Translations under genes and position numbers: made by a program | Assembly: GCA_016927865.1 (NCBI GenBank) | Contig: JAFGLU010000017.1 | Span: 1-64,000, forward strand | Direction: 5' to 3' | DNA from: Anaerolineaceae bacterium | Lineage (GTDB): Bacteria > Chloroflexota > Anaerolineae > Anaerolineales > Anaerolineaceae | DNA length: 64,000 nt | The notes under the pieces: generated by a model | Told to the model about the DNA's origin: nothing | The model's database searches: none | The model's input: the letters and a program-made list of their open reading frames with translations, nothing else | Shown: one piece after another, positions 34,153-42,886 of the stretch | How positions within the stretch are numbered: position 1 is the stretch's first letter | Layout of the letters: the number at the start of each line of letters is the position of its first letter

Positions 34153-36630
34153 TTACATCTTCCAGGCATGGGCGAAATCGATGGCGGCCCGGATGTTTTC
34201 CCAAGGGATTGTGGATGGCAAAGTACAATCGGCTCCCAAAATAAACCGTTCGGGGGCAATGCGCAGCAGCCCTTCCACCGCAGCCCGCACCACCGACTTG
34301 TTGCCATTCACGATCAGCCCCTGGCGTTCCATGCCGCCCATATAGGGGCGACCAAACAGTTCGGCAACCTTGCGCGGGGTGAGTTGTTTTTCGCCCAAAC
34401 TCAGGCTGCAATTCACCACCTGGCCGGGATAATCCACAAAGGGTGTCAAATCGGTGTAACTGCTGTGATAGTCGCACACATGCAGAATATTGAACGGGCA
34501 GGCGCGATTGATCTCCTCCATGACCGCCAAATCATAGGGCTTGATATATTGAGCGAAAATTGGAGAGCCTTCAAAGCGGTCTGTCTCGCCACCCTGGGTA
34601 GAAGCATAGAATCCATCCGCCCCCACGCGGATACACTCGCGGGCAAAGGTGAGAACGCTTTCAGTCACTGCTTCCATACCCTTCTTGACAGCCTCAGCAT
34701 TCTCCTTTAAGTGCTCCACCAGCAAATCGCTCCCGCCAATATGCCCGGCGCACATGAACGGTGAATACAGCGTAACAATCACCGGAGCCTCGCCTTTAGC
34801 AGCACGCACCAATCCTTCCACAACACGCACCGGTTCCTCGAAGAACTCTTTAGAAAAGGTGTTGACCTTGGCCCAATCCGCCGGCTGGCGGATATCTTCA
34901 CGGTAGGGATACTTGTGCTCGTATTGGATTTTGACAAAATCCATACCGGTGAAGCGGAAGTATTCCATGTGCTTATCAATAGCAGCCTGCCCCCGGTGAA
35001 ACTCGGGAGGAAAGTGCAGAAAAAAAGCGGCGGGAATGCCCGCAGGAGCAGTATCCTTCTCTAGGAAATTAAAAATCAAATCTCGTTTATTCACCAGGCT
35101 CTCCTTTTTCACGCCGACCAACAGCGGAGCCGTGCCCGTTGGCGCCAGGCTAACCCTGTTGCGACCGGCAGCTTTGGCAGCATATAAGGCGTCATCGGCC
35201 CGTTTGATCAGCGCATCCAGGTCGGCGTCAATCTGCGCATCAAAGGTAGCCACCCCCATGCTGATGGTCACCTTCACCGATTCTGAGCCAACGTTGACCT
35301 CCGTCTGTTGGATAGCGCGGTGCAGGCGTTCGGCTGCCTCTTTGGCCCAAAAATAGCCCGTCTGGGGCATAATGATGAGAAATTCTTCGCCGCCATAGCG
35401 CCCCAAAACATCAACTTTGCGAATGGCGGCTTCGCAAGCGCGCACCACCTGACAAAGCACCTTGTCACCGACCGGGTGGCCGTGGCGGTCATTGACCTGC
35501 TTGAAGTGATCAAGATCAAACATGAGCAGCGAGAAGGGTTCCTGGTAGCGGACGGAGCGCTGGAACTGACGCTCGGCCAGGTTGAGTAAATGCCGGCGGT
35601 TATAGACATTGGTCAAACCGTCGGTGATGGCCAGACGCTGTGTTTCTTCGAACAGGCGCGCTTTTTCAATGGCAACCGCGGCCTGGTCGGCAAAAGTTTG
35701 CAGCCGCCCGGCCTGGTCGGGGTGAAAGAATCCCGGCGTGGAGCTTTCCAGGTTCAGTAAGCCAATCACCTTGTCCTGGTTGACGATTGGGGCGCAGGCA
35801 TACGAACGCTCCCAGAACATTTCCGAAGACGGCACCCAATTTTCGTTATTTTCGATGTCTGGCACAATCAGCGGCTGACGGGATTCCACCACTTGCCGCC
35901 AAAAACCAAAAACTTCATAATGCTGTCGGAAAGATAGAATATAGTCCTGCTGACCACGACTTTGATAACCTCGCGCGCGTTTGATCTGCACAAAACCATC
36001 TTCATCCAACAGGGCAATATTGGCAGTATCATGCGGCATGACCCGAGAGAGATTTTCCAGGATTAAATCCAGCACCTCATCGTAATCCAACGTGCTGTTG
36101 ATGGCGGCAATGGTATCACGGAAGGTCTCTGCCAACATGCGCTGTCCACGCTCAGCAGCTTGCAAACGGGTCAACTCTTCCAGGCGCTCAGAAAGCTCCT
36201 GGTTGGTCTGTTCCAGTTGCAGTTGCAGCCGGTGAATGGCCAGGTGGGTTTCCACGCGCGCCACCACCTCTTCGGCGTGGAAGGGCTTGGTCATATAGTC
36301 CACCCCGCCTACCGAAAAAGCCCGTACCTTGTCTTCCACCTCTCCCAAAGCGCTCAAGAAAATAACCGGGATTGCGCGCGTTTGCTCATCAGCCTTCAAA
36401 CGGCGGCAGGTTTCATACCCGTCCATGCCCGGCATATTGATATCCATCAAGATCAAATCAGGTGGGGTTTTGCGCGCCGTCTCAATGGCCAGCTCGCCAT
36501 CCGTCACGGCCCGCGCTCTATACCCGGCCTGAGAAAGCATCTGAGACAATACATGCAGGTTGGCAGGAACATCATCGACAATGAGGATGTTTGCGCGAAC
36601 AGGCGTATTGATGTTGGAAGAAGGATTCAT
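34153..36630 (-). CDS. REC-GAF-GGDEF-URO-D fusion protein
   Basis: This is one continuous 825-codon frame. A receiver domain (residues 14-130) has phospho-acceptor D63 and PFHAEE. A coiled coil and GAF domain follow (about 165-325). The diguanylate cyclase domain (335-495) has an intact GGEEF (413-417) and an RxxD inhibitory site (404-407). The last 310 residues match the URO-D/MtaA-CmuA superfamily, with HVC (H717, C719) and a late Cys (C802) as the probable zinc site of corrinoid-type methyltransferases. The HemE MRQAGR motif is absent. An AAGGAG followed by GTG at codon 513 could allow separate translation of the last domain. The ATG overlaps the kinase stop by one base. Confidence 0.88.
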   Translation of the reverse strand: MNPSSNINTPVRANILIVDDVPANLHVLSQMLSQAGYRARAVTDGELAIETARKTPPDLILMDINMPGMDGYETCRRLKADEQTRAIPVIFLSALGEVEDKVRAFSVGGVDYMTKPFHAEEVVARVETHLAIHRLQLQLEQTNQELSERLEELTRLQAAERGQRMLAETFRDTIAAINSTLDYDEVLDLILENLSRVMPHDTANIALLDEDGFVQIKRARGYQSRGQQDYILSFRQHYEVFGFWRQVVESRQPLIVPDIENNENWVPSSEMFWERSYACAPIVNQDKVIGLLNLESSTPGFFHPDQAGRLQTFADQAAVAIEKARLFEETQRLAITDGLTNVYNRRHLLNLAERQFQRSVRYQEPFSLLMFDLDHFKQVNDRHGHPVGDKVLCQVVRACEAAIRKVDVLGRYGGEEFLIIMPQTGYFWAKEAAERLHRAIQQTEVNVGSESVKVTISMGVATFDAQIDADLDALIKRADDALYAAKAAGRNRVSLAPTGTAPLLVGVKKESLVNKRDLIFNFLEKDTAPAGIPAAFFLHFPPEFHRGQAAIDKHMEYFRFTGMDFVKIQYEHKYPYREDIRQPADWAKVNTFSKEFFEEPVRVVEGLVRAAKGEAPVIVTLYSPFMCAGHIGGSDLLVEHLKENAEAVKKGMEAVTESVLTFARECIRVGADGFYASTQGGETDRFEGSPIFAQYIKPYDLAVMEEINRACPFNILHVCDYHSSYTDLTPFVDYPGQVVNCSLSLGEKQLTPRKVAELFGRPYMGGMERQGLIVNGNKSVVRAAVEGLLRIAPERFILGADCTLPSTIPWENIRAAIDFAHAWKM

Positions 36631-39488
36631 TAATCTTCCTCTTCAGATGCCAGAGCGGGCGGGGGGAGCATGGAGAGCAGCCCGCGCACATCAAAGTTAT
36701 TAATCAACATATCCAGTATATCGGCCAGGGCAGCATGTTGCGGTCGTATATCGTTGACCAGCGCCTGTGCCCGCGAAAAATCAGCCTCTCCAACCGCCAC
36801 CCGCATGTCGTTCAACCATGCTTCCGGCAGGCTCTTCCATACCGCAGCAAGGTCGTCCTCTGAAAGCTGTAACGGCAGATTCTCGTGAACTTCACCGGTT
36901 TCTACAAAAACTACGCCCAGATGACGCTCGAGGCGTTCAATCAAATCCTGGCTGCCCACCGGCTTGAGCAGAAAATCGTCACAACCCTCTGCCAATATCT
37001 GGCTACGTTCATCTTCAAAGGCACTGGCGGTTAAAGCAATTATAATCGTGCGCCAGCCTTCCGGTGTAGATTTAATCTGCCGGGTGGCTTCGTGTCCATC
37101 CGTGCCGGGCATGCGCATGTCCATCCAAATCAAATGTGGATGCCAGGTCTCCCAAATTTGCACAGCTTCCTGGCCATCGGAAGCTTCGCGCACCTGGAAT
37201 CCGAGGCGCTCCAGTACCCCCGAAATCCACTGGCGCCCTTCAGGCTGGTCGTCTACTACCAGCAGACGGTATGTGGGCTGCCCATCCGCCAGGCGGGCAA
37301 TGCGGTATTGCCGGCGGCGCATGGGCGTCTCGGAAGACTGGATGATGTAGACAGGAATGGTGAAAGAGAACTTGCTGCCTTCACCCAGTTTGCTCTCAAC
37401 ATCCAGCGCACCGCCCAACATATTGACAAGCTGGCTGCTGATGGCCAACCCCAGGCCGGTGCCTTGCTGCAACTTGCGCCCGCTGGAGGCCTGGGTGAAC
37501 GGCTCGAAAATTCCCTTGATCTCTTCTGGAGATATGCCCGTGCCAGTATCTTCCACCAAAAAATGCAGCAAAGCGGGCGAACCTGGCGCCGCTTCAGAAA
37601 CGCGGACCGCCACCTGACCGGATGTAGTAAATTTGAGCGCGTTGCTGAGCAGGTTTAATAGTACCTGGCGCAGCTTGGATTCGTCGGTGCGCAGCAGCGT
37701 TGGCACCTTTTCGTCGCACTCAAAAACCAGGTCCACATCTTTCTCTGCGGCCCGCAAGCGGAACATTTCCTGGAGATTACCCATCATGGCGCGCAGCGAG
37801 AAGACTTGCTCGTTCATCATCATGCGACCGGCTTCAATCTTGGAGAGGTCCAGCACATTATTGATGAGCGAGAGCAGCATATCGCCGCTGCGGTGGATGA
37901 CGTTGATGTTTGCCCGCTGAGATGAGCTGAGGTTCTCGTCGCGCTGTAGCAGCTCAGTGAAGCCCAGGATCGCATTCAGCGGCGTGCGGATTTCGTGGCT
38001 CATGTTCGCCAGGAAGATCGACTTGGCGTTGTTGGCAGATTCGGCAGCCAGCTTCTCGCGCTGCAAGTCTTGATACAAGCGAGCATTGGTGATTGCATTG
38101 GCTAACTGCGCAGACATCGTCTGCAAAACGGCCACATCCTGTTCCTGAAAGGCGTTCAACCGCTCCGATTGGACGGTGAGGGAGCCAATCACTTCACCGC
38201 GACTGATGAGCGGCAAAGACGCCTCTGAACGTGTTTCGGGCAGCACTGGGTTGGCATAATGTAACGGATCTTCCTGCACGTTGGAGACAATCTTCGGCTT
38301 ACGATTCTTAATTACCCAACCCGTCAACGAAGTTTCATCTATGGGCAGCTTGTGCTGGCGAAACATCATTTGTTTGCCAGCCTCCCCGGTACCTGATCTC
38401 AAGCAAGCATACCGTCCAGCCTCATCCAACAAAAAAAGCCCTACATAATACATTTCGAAGCGCTCGCGAATCAAGTTGACGCTGTGTTGAAGCAGCACAG
38501 TCTGATCCAATGTACCGCTGGCAAAACTAGAAACCTCGGCCGCAGTTTGCGCCTGAAGGGCCATGCGCTCCAGATCTCGGGCCCTGTTCTGCGCAATTGC
38601 CGACAGTTTTGCCGCCTGCTGCGCGCGCGTTTCCGCCTCGCGGGTGCGCTTTTGCACTTGCTCTTCCAGGGTGCGGGCATGCGTTTCCAGCTTGGCTCGC
38701 GAGTCGCGCACTTCGGCAGCCATGCTGTTGAGCGCCCGGGCCAAATCACCCATCTCATCTTTGGAGCGAATGTTCACGGGCGCGTCAAAGTGCCCCGCCT
38801 GAATTTCTTCAACCCCTTTGCGCAGCAAGTTCAGCGGCCTAACGATGTTGGTGAGCACCTCACGTGCCAGGAAAAACGCAACCACCAGAACGGCAAAACC
38901 AATGGCCCAAAGCAAGTAGGTCGTTGAGCGCACCGCCTGGCGCGTTTCCGCGCGAATGCGATCGGCTCGTTCGGCTTCTGTGCGCTCAAATTTTTCTAAC
39001 GCTCGAATCAAGGGGTCCTGGTAATTTTGCACCAAGATGGTCAGTTGGTATTGAGTTTGCGCGCCCGCCCCCCCCTCGGTATCGTAGGATTGAATTACCC
39101 GGTTGGCTTGTGAACTGAATGCAAAGAGGTACTGCCGGATTTCGCTGACCTGCATACTGTGATCCACATCGCCCAGTGCCGTCGACTCGATCGCCTCCAA
39201 GACAAGACCATCCAGCAGCTCGCGCTGAATGGCAATCCGTTGGCGCAAGTCGGGCTCTTGGGTTGGGTCCGCAATATAGCGACGCACCAGATCGGTGAGA
39301 GCCAGGCTCTCTGAACGGATGCGGGCGCTGTGCGCAGCCAGATCGGCTTGCATTTGCACTTCCATCAACACATTTTCGGTATACTGTACGGCGAGCACAG
39401 CACCCCCTGCAATCGCGACAGCAAGCAACGCAAGACCGGCAAAGGTCCAAATCAAGCGGCGAGCAATGGGGCCTTGTAATTGATACAT
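36630..39488 (-). CDS. Hybrid sensor histidine kinase (HAMP-GAF-HisKA-HATPase-REC)
   Basis: The 952-residue protein has a membrane segment near the N-terminus and another at about 190-210, enclosing an outside helical sensor of about 150 residues. HAMP, a coiled coil and a GAF domain (about 320-465) follow. The HisKA motif is LANMSHEIRTPLNAI, and the HATPase has NLLSNALKF, DTGTGI and GTGLGLAIS. A C-terminal receiver (LVVDDQ, WMDMRMPGTDG) is followed by a helical tail that lacks an evident HPt histidine. It starts 16 nt after a solute-binding lipoprotein gene, so that protein may present ligand to its sensor domain. It is translationally coupled to the next gene. Confidence 0.92.
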   Translation of the reverse strand: MYQLQGPIARRLIWTFAGLALLAVAIAGGAVLAVQYTENVLMEVQMQADLAAHSARIRSESLALTDLVRRYIADPTQEPDLRQRIAIQRELLDGLVLEAIESTALGDVDHSMQVSEIRQYLFAFSSQANRVIQSYDTEGGAGAQTQYQLTILVQNYQDPLIRALEKFERTEAERADRIRAETRQAVRSTTYLLWAIGFAVLVVAFFLAREVLTNIVRPLNLLRKGVEEIQAGHFDAPVNIRSKDEMGDLARALNSMAAEVRDSRAKLETHARTLEEQVQKRTREAETRAQQAAKLSAIAQNRARDLERMALQAQTAAEVSSFASGTLDQTVLLQHSVNLIRERFEMYYVGLFLLDEAGRYACLRSGTGEAGKQMMFRQHKLPIDETSLTGWVIKNRKPKIVSNVQEDPLHYANPVLPETRSEASLPLISRGEVIGSLTVQSERLNAFQEQDVAVLQTMSAQLANAITNARLYQDLQREKLAAESANNAKSIFLANMSHEIRTPLNAILGFTELLQRDENLSSSQRANINVIHRSGDMLLSLINNVLDLSKIEAGRMMMNEQVFSLRAMMGNLQEMFRLRAAEKDVDLVFECDEKVPTLLRTDESKLRQVLLNLLSNALKFTTSGQVAVRVSEAAPGSPALLHFLVEDTGTGISPEEIKGIFEPFTQASSGRKLQQGTGLGLAISSQLVNMLGGALDVESKLGEGSKFSFTIPVYIIQSSETPMRRRQYRIARLADGQPTYRLLVVDDQPEGRQWISGVLERLGFQVREASDGQEAVQIWETWHPHLIWMDMRMPGTDGHEATRQIKSTPEGWRTIIIALTASAFEDERSQILAEGCDDFLLKPVGSQDLIERLERHLGVVFVETGEVHENLPLQLSEDDLAAVWKSLPEAWLNDMRVAVGEADFSRAQALVNDIRPQHAALADILDMLINNFDVRGLLSMLPPPALASEEED

Positions 39489-39504
39489 GCCTGGTTCTTA
39501 CAGA

Positions 39505-40791
39505 TCAGGGAAACTGTGCATCCAGTTCCGCCTGGTAGGTCGCTGAAATACCATTCAATGCCTCTTGGGCAGTTTGTTTGCCTAGCAATACATCTTGCAT
39601 GGCCGTTTCCCAGGCAACGCGTAAATCTGCCGAGGTAGCCACCGGTGCTTCGTAGACACCAAAGCTGACCAGGCGGGCAATCACCTCACGGTTTGGGGTT
39701 GTGGCGTAAGCAGTATTACTGCGGCGCAACCCTGGAGCCTGCTGGTAACCAGGCACATCCACCGCCACCTGGCTGCCAGTGATGTAGCGAGCAAACTCAT
39801 GGGAGGCTGCCAAAACCGCCGGGTCGTCCACCTGAACAACGCCGTACATACCAAAAGCGCCGGTGGTAACCACCTGGCCCAGGCTGCCCATTGGCGGGGG
39901 CAAGACGGCCAGTGGCAGGTTGGATTTCTCTAGCTCAGAGACAATACTGGGGGTCACCATCATCATCGCCAGATGACCTTCTTTGAACTGCGCCAATACA
40001 GCAGGCTGGTCGGACAGGCCAAAATCCGGCGGGGTGACGCGGTGTACCAAAGACAGGTCGGCCAGTTTTTGCAGCGCCGCAACCCCATCCGGCTCGTTTT
40101 GCACAAAGCGCCTGCCATCTGGGCTGAGCACCCGGCCCCCTTCCATATAAAGGAGCGGTAAGTAAGCCACGTTGCCGGTTGCAGCCGGGACCGAAAAACC
40201 ATACAGAGCCGTGCCATCCGCACGCGTGAAGGTTAGGTTCTGGCAGGCAGCCACAAACTCGTCCCAAGTCCAGGGGTTCTCCAAGCTGGGCATTTCCACG
40301 CCGCGCTCGGCAAACAGGTCTGGATTGGCAACCACCGAAACAGCCGTCACCCAAACAGGCCAGGCGTATACCTTGCCGTCCGCTCGGGCGGCGTCGAAAC
40401 CGCTGTCGTAAAAATCCTGCCTGTCTTCTTCGGTCAGGAAGGTATCTACTGCAGACAGGATCCCTGCACGCGAAAGACGCAGAAGATCGTTGCTGCCCAC
40501 ACTGAACACATTGATTCCGGCACGCTCCGCCAGGGCTTGCTCTAGCAAGGCAGTGCCTTCAGGCGTCCAATCCACACCCACCACTTTGACCTTGATATGA
40601 GGGTTGGCTGCTTGAAAGGCCTGCACGGCCTGAGCAATGGTGGTGGACGTAATATCTTCGCCACCTTCCATATAGCCCCGCTTATAAAAGGTAATCTCAA
40701 CCGGGCTCTGAGAGTTGCGCGCCCCGCAAGCACTTAACAGTTGAACGATCAATACGAACAGTATCAGGATGCTGCTACGGCGATAAAACAT
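39505..40791 (-). CDS. Extracellular solute-binding lipoprotein (family 1)
   Basis: The signal peptide ends in LLSACG, so the mature 428-residue product is membrane-tethered outside. The body is a sugar-type binding protein (KVKVVGVDWTPEG, YAWPVWVTAVSVVANPDLF, NPWTWDEFV). No permease or ATPase follows. Instead the next genes are a hybrid kinase and a GGDEF/URO-D fusion. It therefore probably serves as a sensor subunit. GGAGG lies about 10 nt before the ATG. It heads a three-gene operon. Confidence 0.87.
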   Translation of the reverse strand: MFYRRSSILILFVLIVQLLSACGARNSQSPVEITFYKRGYMEGGEDITSTTIAQAVQAFQAANPHIKVKVVGVDWTPEGTALLEQALAERAGINVFSVGSNDLLRLSRAGILSAVDTFLTEEDRQDFYDSGFDAARADGKVYAWPVWVTAVSVVANPDLFAERGVEMPSLENPWTWDEFVAACQNLTFTRADGTALYGFSVPAATGNVAYLPLLYMEGGRVLSPDGRRFVQNEPDGVAALQKLADLSLVHRVTPPDFGLSDQPAVLAQFKEGHLAMMMVTPSIVSELEKSNLPLAVLPPPMGSLGQVVTTGAFGMYGVVQVDDPAVLAASHEFARYITGSQVAVDVPGYQQAPGLRRSNTAYATTPNREVIARLVSFGVYEAPVATSADLRVAWETAMQDVLLGKQTAQEALNGISATYQAELDAQFP

Positions 40792-40799
40792 ACGAACTC

Positions 40800-41224
40800 A
40801 TCCTCCTGGCCGCCTTACCCCAATCAATTGTAGTTTTGCTTTATTGGATCAGGCAAATACTTGCGTTGTCCGACCTGAAGGCCGGGCAAACACCTGCCAT
40901 TAAACTATATTGTATTTTAACAAAATTTACCAACAAATGATATCTGGGTCTCATGGGAAGTTGTCGAGGTAGGAAAATTTTCCGCCCCCATTCCAAAAAC
41001 ACCTAATTCCTTCACGGCGCACAGACTCACCTGTTAATAGAGTCGGTCATTTACTTCAAAAAGGGTCTCAACAGCGCTCACAACCGGTAAATTGGTAGAA
41101 GTTTTGTAACTACTCAGGCCCTGGTAGAAAAGCCCCGAATTTGTGGTGTTTGGCAGTGCTTCGCCCCGCCAAACACCACAAATTCGGTCTCTTTCCCCAA
41201 AGGGCTGAGCAGTAACGAAGTTTT
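40800..41224. other. Intergenic region containing a repeat element
   Basis: No gene is visible. The right part holds the 111-bp repeat element described in the next entry. The left part (40800-41100) is AT-rich, probably includes the promoter of the binding-protein operon, and shows no clear -10/-35 pair. Confidence 0.5.
41106..41216. repeat. 111-bp inverted-repeat element enclosing a 20-bp hairpin
   Basis: The ends GTAACTACTCAG (41106-41117) and CTGAGCAGTAAC (41205-41216) are inverted repeats (10 of 12). Inside, CCGAATTTGTGGTGTTTGGC (41135-41154) pairs perfectly with 41168-41187. It lies just downstream of rarD on the minus strand and may serve as its terminator. Similar ends occur elsewhere in the window, so this looks like a small mobile or dispersed element. 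Confidence 0.65.
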
Positions 41225-42112
41225 TCAGGCAGCCGCTGCAACAGACGCTTTACGGTATTGCACAAAACTTTCCACGGAGTAAAGAATTAGGGCCAGCCAA
41301 ATAATGCTAAAGCCAATCATACGGTCCTGGGTGAAGGGCTCATGATAGAGTAACACCCCGATCAAGAACTGCAGGGTTGGCGCAACATATTGAAGCAGCC
41401 CAAGGGTTGTGAGCGGAATGCGGCGCGCGCCGGAGGCAAACAGCAACAGGGGGATGGTGGTGATGACGCCGGTCAGCGCCAGCAGCAGGCTGGTGCTCCA
41501 GGCTACATGCCCAAAGGCGCCGCTGCCCTGCATTTCAGCAAAGATCAAATATCCGAGCGCAGGCACGAAGAGGATGGCGGTTTCCAGGGTAAGACCTTGC
41601 AACGAGCCCAGCGGAGCAACCTTTTTGAGCAGCCCGTAAAAGCCAAAGCTGAAGGCCAATCCGAGCGCGATCCAGGGCAGGCGGCCGTAGGTCACCGTCA
41701 GATATAATACGCCAGCGGCAGCCAACGCAACCGGAATCCATTGGGCAGGGCGCAGTTTTTCTCGCAAGAACAGCGTACCCAACAGCACGTTGACCAGCGG
41801 GTTAATAAAATATCCCAGGCTGGCTTCGACCACAAAACCGGCATTGACTCCCCAAACATACAGAAGCCAATTCACACCCAGCAATACCGCCGCGGCGCCG
41901 TAGATGGCCAGCGTGCGCCAGTTGGACGCATTTTTGATGAGGGCGCGCCAATCACGCCGCAGGAGCATGACCAGGGCCATCAAAAGGAACGACCAACTCA
42001 CCCGGTGAAGGGTGATCTGAAAAGCGGGCACTTCTTGAATGGCCTTGAAATAAATGGGGAAGAAGCCCCACAAAATATATGCCGTCGCGCCGTACAGTAC
42101 ACCTTTATTCAT
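41225..42112 (-). CDS. rarD: RarD/EamA-family DMT transporter
   Basis: This 295-residue protein has about ten membrane segments in two repeats, the drug/metabolite transporter layout. The start, GVLYGATAYILWGFFPIYFKA, and HRVSWSF are characteristic of the RarD branch. The substrate is unknown. It follows the VOC gene by 93 nt on the same strand. Confidence 0.9.
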   Translation of the reverse strand: MNKGVLYGATAYILWGFFPIYFKAIQEVPAFQITLHRVSWSFLLMALVMLLRRDWRALIKNASNWRTLAIYGAAAVLLGVNWLLYVWGVNAGFVVEASLGYFINPLVNVLLGTLFLREKLRPAQWIPVALAAAGVLYLTVTYGRLPWIALGLAFSFGFYGLLKKVAPLGSLQGLTLETAILFVPALGYLIFAEMQGSGAFGHVAWSTSLLLALTGVITTIPLLLFASGARRIPLTTLGLLQYVAPTLQFLIGVLLYHEPFTQDRMIGFSIIWLALILYSVESFVQYRKASVAAAA

Positions 42113-42205
42113 AATTCGATCCGTTTATTTATTGGCAAGAGATGCTGCGAAGGGAAAATTCGCGATAAACGGTAATCATACCACCAGAATTGTTTTCGTA
42201 AGATA

Positions 42206-42571
42206 TTAAACGCGGGAAAAGAAATCAACGATATTTCCATCGGGGTCGCGGAACCAGAACGCGCGAGCGCCCCAGGAATGCGTTTGAGGCGGCTTGACCA
42301 TCTCGATGCCCATCTCGGACAGCCTTTGATACTCAGCGTCCACGCCTTGCACCTCAAAAGCGATCGTGATGTTCCCGCTTCCGACGCCGCGCATCGAGCC
42401 GGGGGCCATTTGTTCCATCCCGGCCCGAGAGAAAATGGCCAGGCTCAGCCCGCCCACATGGAATTCGGCATGAACATCATCACCCTCCGCTTCACAGCCA
42501 AAAATCGGCGCATAAAACCGCACCAGGGCGGCAACATCTTCCGTCACCAGACAAATGCCAGAAAATTTCAT
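42206..42571 (-). CDS. VOC (glyoxalase/dioxygenase-fold) protein
   Basis: A 121-residue single VOC module pair: FSGICLVTEDVAALVRFY starts the first beta-alpha-beta unit, and FRDPDGNIVDF ends the second. Such proteins bind a metal for lyase, dioxygenase or resistance reactions; the activity here is unknown. The ORF track starts at a TTG (42577). The ATG at 42571 is 6 nt after GGGAGA and is preferred. A TATAAT box on the minus strand near 42619-42624 fits as its promoter. Confidence 0.85.
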   Translation of the reverse strand: MKFSGICLVTEDVAALVRFYAPIFGCEAEGDDVHAEFHVGGLSLAIFSRAGMEQMAPGSMRGVGSGNITIAFEVQGVDAEYQRLSEMGIEMVKPPQTHSWGARAFWFRDPDGNIVDFFSRV

Positions 42572-42599
42572 ATTCAATCTCCCAATATCAGATGATGGC

Positions 42600-42886
42600 C
42601 TATCGATTATGATCGCTGATTATACCTCTACCATCCCAGGCAAGTCTTACGCGAATGCTCAGTCGCCTTGCCCGCCGACAGATCGTTGAACCCGATGGAG
42701 CAGCCCGCATTAAAGACCTGCCTCTACCATAGGTGCGTGGCATAGGCCACAAGCCGAAAGGTGAGATGCCTGGATAGATCATCCGTTTGCCCATCCCCAG
42801 CCCGTCTCTGCGCACCTCGAAGCGCTGCTGGTGATAGAATTAGAAACCGGCAACTTCGTACAACCATCAATCAAGGAGAATGTCAC
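42600..42886. other. Divergent promoter region between VOC and serine hydrolase genes
   Basis: It holds a minus-strand TATAAT (about 42619-42624) and a plus-strand TAGAAT near 42835-42840. The small ORFs across it have no recognisable features. Confidence 0.5.

Noticed and set aside
34153-36630. URO-D domain as a true uroporphyrinogen decarboxylase (HemE)
   Set aside because: The HemE MRQAGR signature is absent, and the HxC...C zinc motif points to the methyltransferase-like branch.
42600-42815. 71-codon minus-strand ORF upstream of VOC
   Set aside because: Arg-rich, no domain, and it spans the likely VOC promoter.
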